The translations under genes were made by a program, and so were the position numbers. A stretch of 64,000 nt of DNA from Siphonodentalium dalli (taxonomy: Eukaryota; Mollusca; Scaphopoda; Gadilida; Siphonodentaliidae), in the NCBI GenBank assembly GCA_032622095.1, contig CP136066.1, forward strand, positions 99,903,319 through 99,967,318, read 5' to 3'. Positions 21,843-33,600 of this stretch are shown piece after piece. Numbering within the stretch: position 1 is the stretch's first letter; the number at the start of each line of letters is the position of its first letter. Below the pieces are notes generated by a model, which saw only the letters and a program-made list of their open reading frames with translations, was not told where the DNA came from and searched no databases.

Positions 21843-23971
21843 CAGGGGAGTGTGGGGGTGAAAAATAATTACACATATAGGGCCCAAACAGTTTTTTTCC
21901 GACCCCGAGGGACCCACCACCCCAAAAAATATTTTTTTCCTCCAAAATTTTGGGACCCACCCCTCCCCCTTTCTCATGTTTTTATCAAAATTTCAGAGGT
22001 ATTTTTTAGGCGTTCTTCAATAACTGTGTTCACTACCTTTCAATCCCATTCCACTATCCTTTTTTGGTGCAAACTCTTGCTGCGTACCATTAAGACTCAA
22101 GCAATAACATGCTTAATTGATAAACACATCAGAATAACGAAAAATAAACTGAATTTCCAGGTGTTTTCAGTATCTAACAACAATAATAAAGCATTGTGTA
22201 GGTACACTATATGTCACAAATCACCCTAGACCCCAGTATAGCCTAATTTATCGAGTGTGTTGTGTCTGATAGAGAACACTGGCCAGTGTAAATAATGGTA
22301 AACAGGTCAGGGGTTCCACAATTATTTGTGCATGACCAAAAAACTCTTTAGTCTTATACACCGGGTGGGGAGGTATTAGTCAGCGGGTATATAGTTGATG
22401 CCTCGAGCCGTCCGTCCGTATGAACATTTTGCATTATAACTCAAGAGTCTGTTGTTATATTTAGATGCCCTATGGCATCACTGTGCACAATTCATCAAGT
22501 TCAGTATGAAGACTGTCGATGTATCAAAACCAAGAGCTCCTTGCACTAACATGCCATACGCATGTCCAGCATGTGATGTCGTATAATGGACATATTTCGT
22601 TGAAACTCATTATCGGTTGAAACACCCGGGTTTCAGTTGTCCCGTGAAAGTTCTTGATTCCGAGAAAGACAGAATGGTCAAACACTAACCATCAGAATAT
22701 TTTTAATTCATAAAAACTGAATCTCCACTATATCAACTCATGATCAACATTGTCTACTTTGTAGGCCTGGCTTAATTGTATTTGGTTTTCCACAAAATTA
22801 GATATAATTTTATCTGTTGCATTGTATGCACCACCCTTATCATAATTCAGCAATAGCTTGGTCAGTATACTAGTTGCAGTGCAACTAGTACAGATCATTT
22901 AGATGACTTTATAACCATAATGCCAATTTTAACAATATTACATATATCTAGTGAAATCCATTGTGGCTCACAACGTGACTGCTTTTGACTAACCATATCA
23001 GTAAAGGCAAATAGAATGTGTCTTCCTAAATGTTATCAAATGTTCAAGAACTGTGGAGCTTCAGTGGCTATGGATTTTAAATATTTGTATGTACATTTAT
23101 GAACTAGAGTCTGCAGTATAGTCTGTCAGATTTTATTCTTGATTTTACTTTTAGTTTGAACTTTGAAGACATTGAAGAATGTCATTTCTCAATGTATCTG
23201 AATGCATCACATTATTTCAGTTCATCTATCTGTAAGTGATAATAGTATACAATTAGTATTTTAGTTTAGTCTTGTTGAGCAGTAAAGCACCAAGATGAAG
23301 TTCGGAAATTCAATGAGAATAGCGTCACCTTCAGTTTGGATTGTCTGAGCAGTAAACAGTAATGGTCATTAACCATAACCAGTTTAATTGGATAATTGTT
23401 GCAAATTAACATTACTTGCAATCATTCAAGATGAGAAATAACCAGAAGGAATGAATTTGATTACATGCCAGAACAAGACAGTATTTCAGACATTGTAAAT
23501 TTATGAGATACCCTTTTCAATTTCATGTTATGCAACAATCAGATTAATGATATCTAGTCATCATTGAGTATTCACCATGTAGTATCCAATTTGTGATACA
23601 GTTTTTTTGTTTTATTACTTTTATTCAGGTAATACAACTGGGTAATATATTAATTTTGTTACTAAATATTTCTTCCGTTGATCATAAGTTTCCTGAACAC
23701 AATTACGGTGGTCCACTGTGAAGTGGGCCGGGATCCTGTGAAATCCAGAATGTTGCTAAATCTTAAGCTAAAGAGTCACTATAGCTGCCTATATAGCTCT
23801 ATAGCAACAAGCATGGTACTAACATGATTACAAACAACATTACATGGTCAGTACTAGTAAATTGTTTGGAAAAAAAAACATTTTGGAAACAATTTACAAG
23901 CACGATTATTTCGGCCTCTGGACCACCCACCCCGACCCTATATACGGATTTTTTTTGCAGACCCCCCCTGA
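21843..23971. mobile_element. CAGGGG-ended element (~2.13 kb) inserted in copy A
   Basis: Copy B has an uninterrupted CACGTG at 63514-63519. In copy A CACGTG appears on both sides of this block (21837-21842 and 23972-23977). The ends are inverted: CAGGGGAGTGTGGG on the left and, read inward from the right, CAGGGGGGGTCTGC. CAGGG ends recall hAT elements, which make 8-bp duplications; only six matching bases are visible here, so the class is uncertain. No transposase frame is evident, and the interior is AT-rich with no gene seen. Confidence 0.7.
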
Positions 23972-24340
23972 CACGTGTTAGTTTTATACAATAGAATCTA
24001 AATAAAACATAAAATAGGGTTTTTTTAAACATTGGTTTGGAAGCCTGAATACATCTTTAGAACTAGAACAATTTATTTACACACATAAAATTAAAAATAG
24101 GACATTTTGAGATTGTTTTTTTAATAATTTCAATAAATCAATGTCAGGCGGAATGTGCCTGGACTAATAATCGTCCTCTTACTAACTGTCGTTACTAGCA
24201 TTAGATATACTAATGAATAAACTACAAGTATATACATTGTAGTAGATATTCACATTTAGATGTGAAGTGTTGAATATCAACTGACAGGTGAACACAATTT
24301 TCATGAGTACCGGTAATATATTAATATATATATATATTAA

Positions 24341-24834
24341 AGGTACGGTTGGCCTTGACGGTGGGTATCCTGTGAAAATATTTCCACCCGTCAAAAACCG
24401 ACACAAACAGAAAGAACAACAAAATGTAGACAGACTTTGTCCGTATACAAATAAGAAATATCGCATAAACAGTATGGTATTGTCATATCTTTGACCATTG
24501 TTATGTAAACAAAGCCATAAAAAGTTACTTTTCTGGTGTTTGTTTATATTATGATGGTAAACATAAAGAGCGTTCTTTGTTGGTGAATTCCTGATATGGA
24601 ACGAATAAAGAGCGTTTATGCAATTTGTGTGTGATTAGCCAGCAGCATTGTGTTGTCTTCTGTAACACAATCAGGCTCTTGCTTAGGTAAAATATAGTAA
24701 ATCTTTATGATAACATGCTGTTAACGCGATGGTCATGGTATATATGAACGAAACTGTATGCGTTTTAATGTTTTTCTGTTTACGGTGATTGGAACAAATA
24801 TGAATATTTTCGACAATTAAGGCCTCACGTGCCT
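24341..24834. mobile_element. TTAA-flanked MITE (494 bp) inserted in copy A
   Basis: TTAA occurs at 24337-24340 and 24835-24838; copy B has one TTAA at 63879-63882. The ends are inverted repeats of about 17 bases: AGGTACGGTTGGCCTT on the left and AGGCACGTGAGGCCTT read inward from the right. TTAA targets suggest piggyBac or Kolobok; no coding capacity. Confidence 0.8.
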
Positions 24835-24915
24835 TTAATCTTAAGGTTGACAAACATACATTTATTAGTTCCCATGCAAATATTTGGTATTCAAATGTTA
24901 TGTCAAAAATCAACC

Positions 24916-26660
24916 CAAATTAAATAGGGTGTACCAACGAATGGACTTATAAACAATAAACGTAAATCAAAGGTAGTCCAAACTAGACAGGTGCATGCCA
25001 GAAAAAAACTAAAAAACTTTAGTGTCAAACTTTTGGGTGTTGTTGATAGTTTAGACATATATGTTGAGAATAAAATCTCGGGCCACCCTGCAAAAGTCCC
25101 TGTATTGAAAATAAATAGCGAAGTTCAAATTCAAATATGTTTATTCTCATTAAACCATATATACAATACAGTATTTGAGAAAAAATAATAAAGTGAAATA
25201 CATGTAATGAAATATATATACATAATACCCGACGTGTTATAGGTATCTCGAGGTGTATGGTGATTTTTCGTCATTTGGCTGCATAACATTATCCTTATTA
25301 TACATTGAGAGAGACTGTAAAAGTGACACATCAAGCCATTCTGATCCTAATATGGGAGAAACTTTTGATATAATATATATATATATATGGTCATATATGT
25401 TTGACGTGCACAGGTCTGAGACAATCTCATCACATTTCCTCTTTAGTGTAATTAATGCATGGATCAGTTTTGACACAGAACTCTGTTGTATATAGGAATG
25501 TACACGTATGATTCAGGGGAGAAGCTCATATCGAACATGTTGACAACACCTGGATGTTTGAATTGACCCATTAGTCGAGATTCCACAAAACTTATTGTTA
25601 ATGCTTAGTTCTAGAAATTAGATCTTCCAAGAATACAATATATATTGTTGTGTAGTTTATATACATATATATATAATTCATAAGTATGTGATTAATGTCG
25701 ATCGGGTACTTTGTGATACAAATAAGGCGAACGGGTCTATTGTGTCACTTTAACTGGTCAATCATCCTTTCACAACTGGATGGTCTCGCCGAGCGAGCAT
25801 CCAGTCATCAAAGGTTTACGTGATTGATAACGGATAACTATATTATACAGCCTATCGGGATGACACCACTCACCGAGACACACAATCACATCAGGCTGGG
25901 CGGGGGCATATGCAGGCAATCTATCGCTCTCATCGCATCGATGATTCAGACAGCTATAAACGCACGATTTAGTCGAATTTTCACGGGGTTATTTCGGTCG
26001 GTGTGTGATCTCTCGGGGCCGGGTCTTTCGGTTTTCGGTAATCGTCGATTGCAGTCTGTGCTGAAAGCCGATGGACACGCTTGGTTATTGGTGAGTGAGT
26101 GAATTTTAAAAGTATAAATCTTTAAACCAATAACGTATACGACTTTATTTTGGATACTCTTATCACCATGGACTGTTGTATATATACTGTCTCTGGGAAT
26201 TGTATTATATAATGATGTCTTTATGGTTACTGTATTATAAGCTTGGTTCCCGGAGAGATCACAATATTAAATGCACATGTATACATGGACCATTTTTTTC
26301 AATGTAGCCGTATACAATCGAGGCAGTGATTAAAGTGACACGACATGGTATTATGTAAAATTAAATCATAGTCTTCGGTTCAAGTTCAAGTGTATATTGT
26401 CTCATATAATCTTCAAAAAGGAATCACGTCAGCTATATGCCACTTTAACATTCTACCTGCCTTACTTACACCGATTTATGCGGTGCGAGTTCACCACTAC
26501 CTGCAGGTTTGCACCGATGGTGCGGGTACATCTCTGTAAACTCACGCGGACCGTCCGATGGTCCATTTCCCACATTGGGCACTCAGTATATTTGTGGGGT
26601 TGGGGGGGGGGGGGTGTATGGGTCTCATTTGGTGACTAATCAAATAAAGGAATGTCGATA
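24916..26660. other. Non-coding; one GC-richer island
   Basis: Mostly AT-rich without gene signals. A GC-richer stretch at about 25780-26100 holds a 92-codon open frame ending beside GTGAGTGAGTGA, which could be an exon or first exon, but nothing in the peptide is recognisable. A long G-run lies at about 26596-26615. Confidence 0.35.
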
Positions 26661-26663
26661 TAC

Positions 26664-26682
26664 ATCTATACTATACTATACT
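26664..26682 (-). repeat. 3' microsatellite tail of the LINE
   Basis: The plus strand reads CTATACTATACTATACTG, so the element's 3' end is (TATAG)n and directly overlaps the ORF stop. Very short 3' ends with a simple repeat are usual in several non-LTR clades. Confidence 0.75.
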
Positions 26683-28893
26683 GCTGGTCATTATTTTTTC
26701 ATTTATTAATTTTATGAAACGATAGACATTGTGCAGCACCTGAGATTTATTGTTTTTCATAAGTGAGATGAGTTTATCGTCATTTGGGTGTGTATAATAG
26801 TATCGCGGAATAAATTTAACCCTGGTATCGTTGAGACTCTCACATATCAGTAGTGTGTGGTATTCGCTTCCAATAGACTTTCCACATAACGTGCACGTGT
26901 TACTGGTGGGAAAGTTTTTCCAACTTGACGTTTCAATTGCCAATCGATGATTTCGCGTGCGGAATCGCAACAACGATAATGCTTCGTTTGTTGGGAGCTT
27001 TAGAAGGTAAATTTCTTCTTCAAATTCGTTTTTGATCATTCTATAGAATTGGTATTTGTCAGAGGAATTAATTATGGTTTGCCATTCCTGTATATATTCA
27101 TCTCTTAGCTTCACTTTGATTGTCTGACGAAACCAGTTTTCCCTTATAATATTATGGGACAACCAGATATGCGACAATCCGATATAATTGAGTGTAGTTT
27201 GTATATAGCGGATCCAACCGAGACCAGTTTTGTGTCGGTTTATCATGTTGTGTATAGTGGCATACAAGATATAAGATATTTTAGTTTGATTTCCGCTCAC
27301 TAGTCGTGACCAATAGTTTAATATTCTACTTTTAATTTTACTCGTTATCGGTAGTAAGCCTGTTTCTCCATAAATCATCGCCGTCGGTGTTGATTTTTTA
27401 AGTTTTAATACAAATTTGAGGAACCATAATTCAGTGCGCTTAATTATTTCATTGTTGGCCACTCCCCACACTTCACAGCCGTATGTCAATATTGGTATAA
27501 CCGTTTTTTCATAGAGTTCGATAATACACGTCAAAGGGAGCTTCCATTTTCTAGCTTTGGAAATAATAGAAAACATAGCATGTTTGGCTTCATCACATCT
27601 CCTTTTCTTTTCGGCTACAAAAGAACCATTATTTGAAAAGATCACACCTAGATATCTATATTCTTTTTTTACTTCAATTGGTTGATCATTAATTGTGAAA
27701 TTGATTTTGGAATTTCTATCGTGACCGAATATCACAATATTGCTTTTGCTGTTATTTATTGTCAGCTTCCATTTTTCACAGTAAGCGGCATATGCATTTA
27801 ACATATTTTGCAATTCCTTTGGGCTATCAGCCAGTAGGACGGTGTCGTCGGCATACAACAGGCACATTATTTTGATATGTTCATGAAATGTGGTTTCATT
27901 TAGGTCAGCTAACGCAATACCCTTCTGGTCCATGTCATATAAATATGTTTCAAGGTCATTGAGGTAGATCGAGAACAGTATTGGTGATAGGTTCTCTCCT
28001 TGCCTTACACCCATTTCACATGAGAAGGAAGGAGAGCACCTACCCCCAAGAGATACACACGATTTTATTCCATTATACATGTTCATTATTAGGTGGAGGA
28101 CCCGTCCTTTAATTCCTATTTCTAAAAGTTTTCTCCATAGTCCAACTCTCCAGACGCTATCAAAGGCTTTAGACAGGTCGATAAAAGCACAATATAAACT
28201 CATTTTTTTCTTAATTTTTGTCATTTCAATTAGGCTATGTAATGAGAAAATATGATCTACTGTTGAGTAATCTTTTCTGAACCCAGCTTGGTTTTCTGAT
28301 AATAATTCGTTTATTTGTAGGAATGTATATATACGATTACTTAGGATTGCTGTAAATAATTTCGCCACACAGCTAACTAGTGTAATGGGTCTGTAGTTGT
28401 CAGGATTTTTAGGATCTTTGGATTTAAAAATTGGGTGGATAACGCCTATTCCCCATTCATCAGGTATGAAGCCAGTTCGCAAAATCAGATTGAATAGTCG
28501 AAAGTACAGTGGTTTCATCTGTTCGAAAGTAGCTTTTATATATTCACATCGTATATTATCAACTCCCGGTGATTTTCCAAGTTTCAGATTCCTCACCACA
28601 TCCTCAATTTCCGTTAAAGTAAAATCAACGTCGAGTGAAGATGTTTCAAACTCATGCTTAAAATCGTCCCCGGTATCGGAGGTGCATACATTCTTTTCTT
28701 TGAAATATTCATAGAACTCTGTTAAAGATGGGGTTGTTTCAGTTAGTTTACTATTTTTATTTTGGTTGAGCAATTTCCAATATTCCCTGGGGTTATCAGA
28801 TTTCATTTTTCTTAATTTTGCATTAAAATCAACATCGTATTTTCGTTTGCCAAGTCGCAGTGCATGTTTATATTTATTCCTAGCATCTACCAT
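26671..28893 (-). CDS. Non-LTR retrotransposon reverse transcriptase (5'-truncated)
   Basis: The 740-residue product carries the ordered RT motifs: NYRPI near residue 166, AFIDLSKAFDSV near 236 (catalytic Asp), GVRQGENLSP near 295 and LLYADD near 345 (catalytic Asp pair). YLGVIF follows near 409. A C-terminal zinc-binding-like motif CTLCGKS...EYHTLLIC lies near 665-685. It copies element RNA at a nicked target. The frame is fully open from Met, but no endonuclease domain precedes it and an in-frame stop occurs 15 codons upstream of that Met, so it is probably a 5'-truncated or frameshifted copy. The stop codon lies in the (TATAG)n 3' tail (plus strand about 26664-26682). Jockey/I-like superfamily; clade not assigned. 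Confidence 0.92.
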   Translation of the reverse strand: MVDARNKYKHALRLGKRKYDVDFNAKLRKMKSDNPREYWKLLNQNKNSKLTETTPSLTEFYEYFKEKNVCTSDTGDDFKHEFETSSLDVDFTLTEIEDVVRNLKLGKSPGVDNIRCEYIKATFEQMKPLYFRLFNLILRTGFIPDEWGIGVIHPIFKSKDPKNPDNYRPITLVSCVAKLFTAILSNRIYTFLQINELLSENQAGFRKDYSTVDHIFSLHSLIEMTKIKKKMSLYCAFIDLSKAFDSVWRVGLWRKLLEIGIKGRVLHLIMNMYNGIKSCVSLGGRCSPSFSCEMGVRQGENLSPILFSIYLNDLETYLYDMDQKGIALADLNETTFHEHIKIMCLLYADDTVLLADSPKELQNMLNAYAAYCEKWKLTINNSKSNIVIFGHDRNSKINFTINDQPIEVKKEYRYLGVIFSNNGSFVAEKKRRCDEAKHAMFSIISKARKWKLPLTCIIELYEKTVIPILTYGCEVWGVANNEIIKRTELWFLKFVLKLKKSTPTAMIYGETGLLPITSKIKSRILNYWSRLVSGNQTKISYILYATIHNMINRHKTGLGWIRYIQTTLNYIGLSHIWLSHNIIRENWFRQTIKVKLRDEYIQEWQTIINSSDKYQFYRMIKNEFEEEIYLLKLPTNEALSLLRFRTRNHRLAIETSSWKNFPTSNTCTLCGKSIGSEYHTLLICESLNDTRVKFIPRYYYTHPNDDKLISLMKNNKSQVLHNVYRFIKLINEKIMTSSIV

Positions 28894-28959
28894 TTCTCGC
28901 TGTAGTTTTGCGGTTTGGTGTTCAAATGTTCATAATTTCCAATCACTCGACGCACCATA

Positions 28960-29625
28960 CTCCATTTTGTTAGAAGGGATATAACTCTAAAGCAAACATT
29001 AACTCGATTTCGTCTGACCAATTGCAGATGCGATTATGTAATCAATTAATATTAAGTGAATATTAATCATCAAATGGACAGTTTGAACAAAATATTAAGA
29101 AACGGTAATTTTAATGAACATTCCATGAACACAGCGACCCACAGTAAAGAGCAGAACCCTGATTGTTTAAAACATTTATGACCTTGGTTTTACGGCAACA
29201 GTGACAACACTGTTTTGTGTTTACAAATTTACACAAAATTGCACGATTCTAGCGATCTAACTGTAATAAACGTACAGTTGCGCGTGCTGCTGCGCGGATG
29301 GACACATAATTTAAATAATTGTGACGAAACGATATCGATTGCCATAATTATTTTCATTGACTTCGGCGCGATTCATTTTTTAAAGTTTCGGAAATTACAG
29401 GATATTTCAGTCAAAATTGTGTTTATTCTGACCAAAAAAGCATGACACTTGGAACGGAATGTTGTCAAGATTCTGTTGGTATGTGTAAATAGTGTTGGTT
29501 CATACAGGAAATGTTTGGAAATCGTTCTAAAAGTAGAAAACTTAATTTCGAAGTGACGATATATTTTTATTGTCGTAAACAAACACTTGGAGAGGAACAC
29601 GTGGAAGTTCAGCTCGGATCTGGAA
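28960..29625. other. Gap between LINE and recombinase, no gene seen
   Basis: Only short frames are present, with no motif recognised. The LINE similarity ends near 28960-28980 and the recombinase frame begins at 29626. Confidence 0.45.
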
Positions 29626-31028
29626 TTATTTACTGTTCACATGGAATTTCCATAGCTCATTCGACTGGAATATGCCGTCATGCTCATCATCTGAGTCGAT
29701 AATTGGTAATATTCTTCTTCGTTTTACTGGTTTATTTACAACTCCTTCCACATAATCGTTGGCAAGTCCTTTTTGTTGCTCGACTTCAACCATGTTTGAT
29801 CCGTAGAAATTGAAGTGGAATGTGCAGTCCCTGTTATCTCTTATCACGACTTTCTTGTTAGAGCCCATGCCTGATTTTGTTACTGTCATTGACTTTTGGG
29901 AAGAGGCGACAAAGTGTGTGTCCAGTTCAAAGTTTTGGTTATTTGTTGACACCGATGATGTTGAAATACATGTGGAATCATAATTCATTTCATGTTGAGC
30001 TTGATGATTCATACTAGTAACAGTAGAACATGAAGCAGAAGCATGATTCTGAGATACTGGTTTTGGTGCCGTTGAATGTCGATACGGAAAACCGCATAAC
30101 TCTCTTGACTCCAGGGGGCGCATTAGAGAAGTTTTTATCGCTTTCTGTTGCTTTTCATTCAACTTACTGTAATTATTGGCACTGCCTACATTCCTGTGTC
30201 CACTTATTTGGATAGTACAATTAGCAGGCAGTCCCATATCGTTACATTTCTGCATCATATGTTTGCGTACACTGTGATTTGTTATTTTCCCCGCATCTTC
30301 TTTCTGCATTATTTCATCACATTTTGATTTCATTTTCTTTACTAGACCGTAAATATGGTTCACTCCCATATAGGAAGTTTTTGAACCAAGGTAGATTGGG
30401 ATTTTTCGTATAGTTTATCTCAAGGAAGAATGGCGAGTCAGGTGTACACAAGGCAGGAGTTCTTTTGTCTCTATATATTTTGTAAGCCCGTACTGGACAG
30501 CGTTGCATATCTTCCATATAGTGCCATGCCCTTGGTTTAAATTTCCTAATATTTGTTGGATCTGTGCCTGTTCCGAGTTTTAGTTTGCCGCTCGCGTACA
30601 TGCTCCAAATATTCATCACAATCCTCATCTGTAGAAAGGCTTATGTCACCCCATGTTAGGCTACGGTGTTCTCTGCTACCGCGCATTCCAAGAACCACTG
30701 AGAATGTTACATGAAGGAAATTCACTATCTGGTTGGGTGTGTCGGTTCCCATCTGACCTGTCTTGAAGAAGTATTCAATGTCTTCATCAGTCAATTCATC
30801 CGATTCATTCGGTTTATTACCACGACCAAGAGATTTTAGATATTTCATCTTCGCAACAGCCTTGTTACTGTGTCGAATCAGAGGGTTCTTATTGACGGTG
30901 TGGGGATAGTGCTGTGGACGTAAATAACGCTCCAAACTGGACACACACCCTCGAATAGTGGAAGGTTCATAATCGTCCCCATTGGTTTTTTTCACAACAC
31001 TGAGGAAATTCCCTTTATCACTTTTCAA
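29626..31028 (-). pseudogene. Crypton-like tyrosine recombinase, broken by two frameshifts
   Basis: Three overlapping frames run in order on the minus strand: 31028-30546, 30628-30317 and 30369-29626. The first holds FSVVLGMRGSREHRSLTW, which fits the first catalytic arginine box of Crypton/DUF3504-type recombinases. The second holds RCPVRAYKIYRDKR. The third holds ITNHSVRKHMMQKCNDMG and then QISGHRNVGSANNYSKL, giving the R-x-x-H-like, GH and tyrosine boxes. Together about 440 residues cover the catalytic core plus a C-terminal extension. Such enzymes cut and rejoin DNA through a tyrosine-linked intermediate. The two frame changes could be decay, short introns or assembly error. It is divergent (head-to-head) with the frame at 31630. 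Confidence 0.75.
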
Positions 31029-31629
31029 TTCAATTCAACAAGAAATCCTTATAAATCACGGCTAAGTGTGTAATTAAAATACATAATTTCTATTGATATA
31101 TACGAAATGGTCGACAAGGAAGGCTGAATACAACGACAACACACTGTTGAATTATCGTTTATTTTTCATTGTTACCCGTTATTTGGTTATTGTTAAAACT
31201 GTTCTGTTCAGCTGCAGGTGGGTATCTTATCTTTTGCCCATCGTTTTGATTCTTGGTTCGATACGTGTTTGGTTTGTATATTGTTTCATTTTAAATTATT
31301 ATTCGGGAGTTTCCATTTGCATTTTCTGGTTATGTTGTTTGGTAATTGACGTTACATTTCGGTGTTAGCTACATATCAAACATTTCAAGTCTTTTTGAGT
31401 TTTTCTGTTTCCAATTCTTGTTAGAAGGTTGCTAAAGTTGCTCTTGTTCTGTTAGTTATGTTAGATGTAGTTGACATAGTCCTAGTGTTCTATACCGCAT
31501 GTTGGTTACATTATTGCTTCTGTTTTCTAAATCGTTCTCTCGTATCCTGACTCTGGCTTTGGTTCTAATTCCAGAGAGGTCAAGAAGCCCTTCCTATCAT
31601 CTCTTGGTGATGGCAGTAAAAGAATTTTA
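31029..31629. other. Spacer between two divergent reading frames
   Basis: About 600 bases of AT-rich DNA lie between the recombinase frame (minus) and the Cys/His-rich frame (plus). No promoter element could be assigned. It would hold the 5' ends of both if they belong to one element. Confidence 0.35.
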
Positions 31630-32600
31630 AGGTGTACTTTATGTGACAAGACATTCGACAACGCGTGGGATTTGCAAAGATGCCCCATACGATGCATTCA
31701 GAAAGTGCGAAGAGTCGCCTCCAACACGATTTCGAGAGTTCGATATATGTGCATGAATCGTGCAGAATATATCATTTCTTACACGGATACGACGGAAGGG
31801 GGGTAAAACACTTGATTCCCATATCGAAGGAACACAGGACGAGGAATCAGCTTCAAATACATCAATGTCAAAACAAGAAGAAATTCGTTTGTTTTTGTGT
31901 GATGATCTTTGTACAATCGACCATCAGCCATATAATGAAGGTGGATTTGTCGGTGTTCAGAAGTGCGTTCTGCAAACAAACTGCTTGAACAAATGCGCGA
32001 AAAGTTACCGAAGTCTGACGATAAATTACTCGCCGCCGCTAAAAGACTAGACATTTTATTAAGTGGTGCCTCTTATGACATTTTCGCCGCCGACGTGTAC
32101 TACCACAAGATATGTTACAGCTGGTTTATGTATAGGTATATTCCCATTGGCGGTGAGCTTGATCACGTTGAACGCGACGCCGTAGTTGATGAGTTTCTGG
32201 AGATGGTAGAGACTCGTGTTGTGCGAGACAAGGATGCCATTCTTCTGACGGAGCTTCTTAAAGATGCGGACGAGATAGCAGATAAACATGCTGTGCAGAT
32301 CCCATGTAAATTGAAATACACCAACAGACTTAAGGATACAATTCAACGCAAGTTCGGATGTCTGGTGGACTTCCTGACCATCGGCATACATGTTGTTTTA
32401 TTTCGAAGGATGTAAACCCTCCACTAACAACGAGGCTGTCAGCACTTTCGTCCGGCAAAAATACGGTCTACGATCAAGGATAAACAGCACATCGACTGGA
32501 AAATCTGTTGATGGATTTTATCAGCAAAAGACTGAGACACCGGAGATGAAAGACAAAGTATTTTTGCCACAATATCCAAACCAAAAATAAAGACCGGTTT
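31630..32600 (+). pseudogene. Decayed Cys/His-rich protein of unknown function
   Basis: Successive frames read CTLCDKTFDNAWDLQRC at 31633, then SESAKSRLQHDFESSIYVHE with SCR at about 31692, then a short block with LFLCDDLCTIDHQPY near 31889. The longest frame, 31963-32415, reads LPKSDDKLLAAAKRLDILLS and YDIFAADVYYHKICY. The repeated 'YHKxCY'/'VHExCR' elements with CxxC look like a zinc-binding repeat protein that I recall as uncharacterised in molluscs and cnidarians. At least two frameshifts separate the blocks. It is divergent to the Crypton-like recombinase. Function unknown. Confidence 0.55.
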
Positions 32601-32829
32601 GGAAAAGAGGAAGAACGATTCAAAAGTGATTTATATACTGAAAGACAGGCAGGCATTCGGTACACTAGTCGGTAAGGCTGTGTCTTCAGAGGAGGCCCAT
32701 TCCTATCCGCTGACATCGATATCACTGGCTTTGGCAACACCTGAATGCCACCTGAATGCGATCTTAGGCAAAGTTTTTTTTACTAATTCATAATCTAAGA
32801 ACACCATTGTGTTATGTTAATAAGTCTAA

Positions 32830-33600
32830 CTTTCAGTCATAGCAACATTACACATGATAGGAAAATTTACCATATGGCGGTCATTTTGGATTTTGGCCGC
32901 CGTTTTTAGATATCATTCATCAGTAATGTTGACAATTTATTAGTTTTATTGTTAATGCATCATCAAGAACAATTAAGACACAAATACATCAATTGTCCGT
33001 ACTGATAAGATTAATCTTCAGACCCAGAAATATTACACATGATAGGAAAATTGACCATATGGCGGCCATTTTGGATTTTGGCGGCCATTTTGAAACATCA
33101 ATCATCATCGTGGTCAATTTATTAGTTTTGTTATTAATACATCATTAAGAACAATTAAGACACATACATCAAAGGTCCGAGCTGATAAGACTAACGTTCA
33201 GTCCCAGAAACATTTGACATATAATAGGAAAATTGACCATATGGCGGCCATTTTGGATTTTAGAGGCCATTTTTAAATGACATTGACCATTAATGTGGTC
33301 AATTTATTATTTAGTTTTATTATTTCATCACCTAAGAACAATTAAGACGTACATACATCAATGATTCAGTCCCAACAACATTATACATGATAGGAAAATT
33401 GGCCATTTTGCATTCAAATTATCATGAATAAGGTTGGTTTATATCAAGTCATCATCTAACAATAGATTAGTCGGGCATATATCAATGTTTCATGCTGATA
33501 AAACTAAATTTCAGCACTAACAATGTGACATAAGATAGGAAAATTGGCCAAATGGCGGCCATCTTGGATTCAAGGACATTTTCAAGGTGGCCCAATTTTT
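32830..33600. repeat. Tandem repeat, ~145-185 bp units
   Basis: GATAGGAAAATT occurs in five successive units (near 32857, 33041, 33225, 33389 and 33534), usually followed by GACCATATGGCGGCCATTTT and later TTAGTTTTATT and CAAGAACAATTAAGAC. Periods shrink from about 185 to about 145. Confidence 0.8.

Larger units (their letters stand above)
18242..24915 (+). mobile_element. Copy A of a ~4-kb dispersed repeat with a YR remnant
   Basis: The sequence from 18242 (TTCTTGGTGCTAGTAGCAGG) onward is collinear with 48240-50632 and then 62330-64000, at roughly 93-97% identity by eye. Copy A is free of the 11.7-kb insertion found in copy B, but has extra elements at 21843-23971 and 24341-24834. Both copies share a Helitron-like insertion at the same site. 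Without insertions the unit is about 4 kb and contains a broken tyrosine-recombinase-like frame and other short conserved frames. Size and content suit a Crypton-like DNA transposon, but it could be a non-mobile segmental duplication; only two copies are visible and the right end is not reached. Confidence 0.65.

Noticed and set aside
25824-26102. 92-codon frame in a GC-richer island ending near GTGAGT
   Set aside because: Could be an exon, but no acceptor, partner exon or recognisable peptide supports it.
26596-26615. Long G-run (also about 14085 and 39635) as a possible quadruplex or regulatory site
   Set aside because: The 39635 run is part of a Helitron-like end; all three are simple homopolymer tracts, prone to sequencing error.
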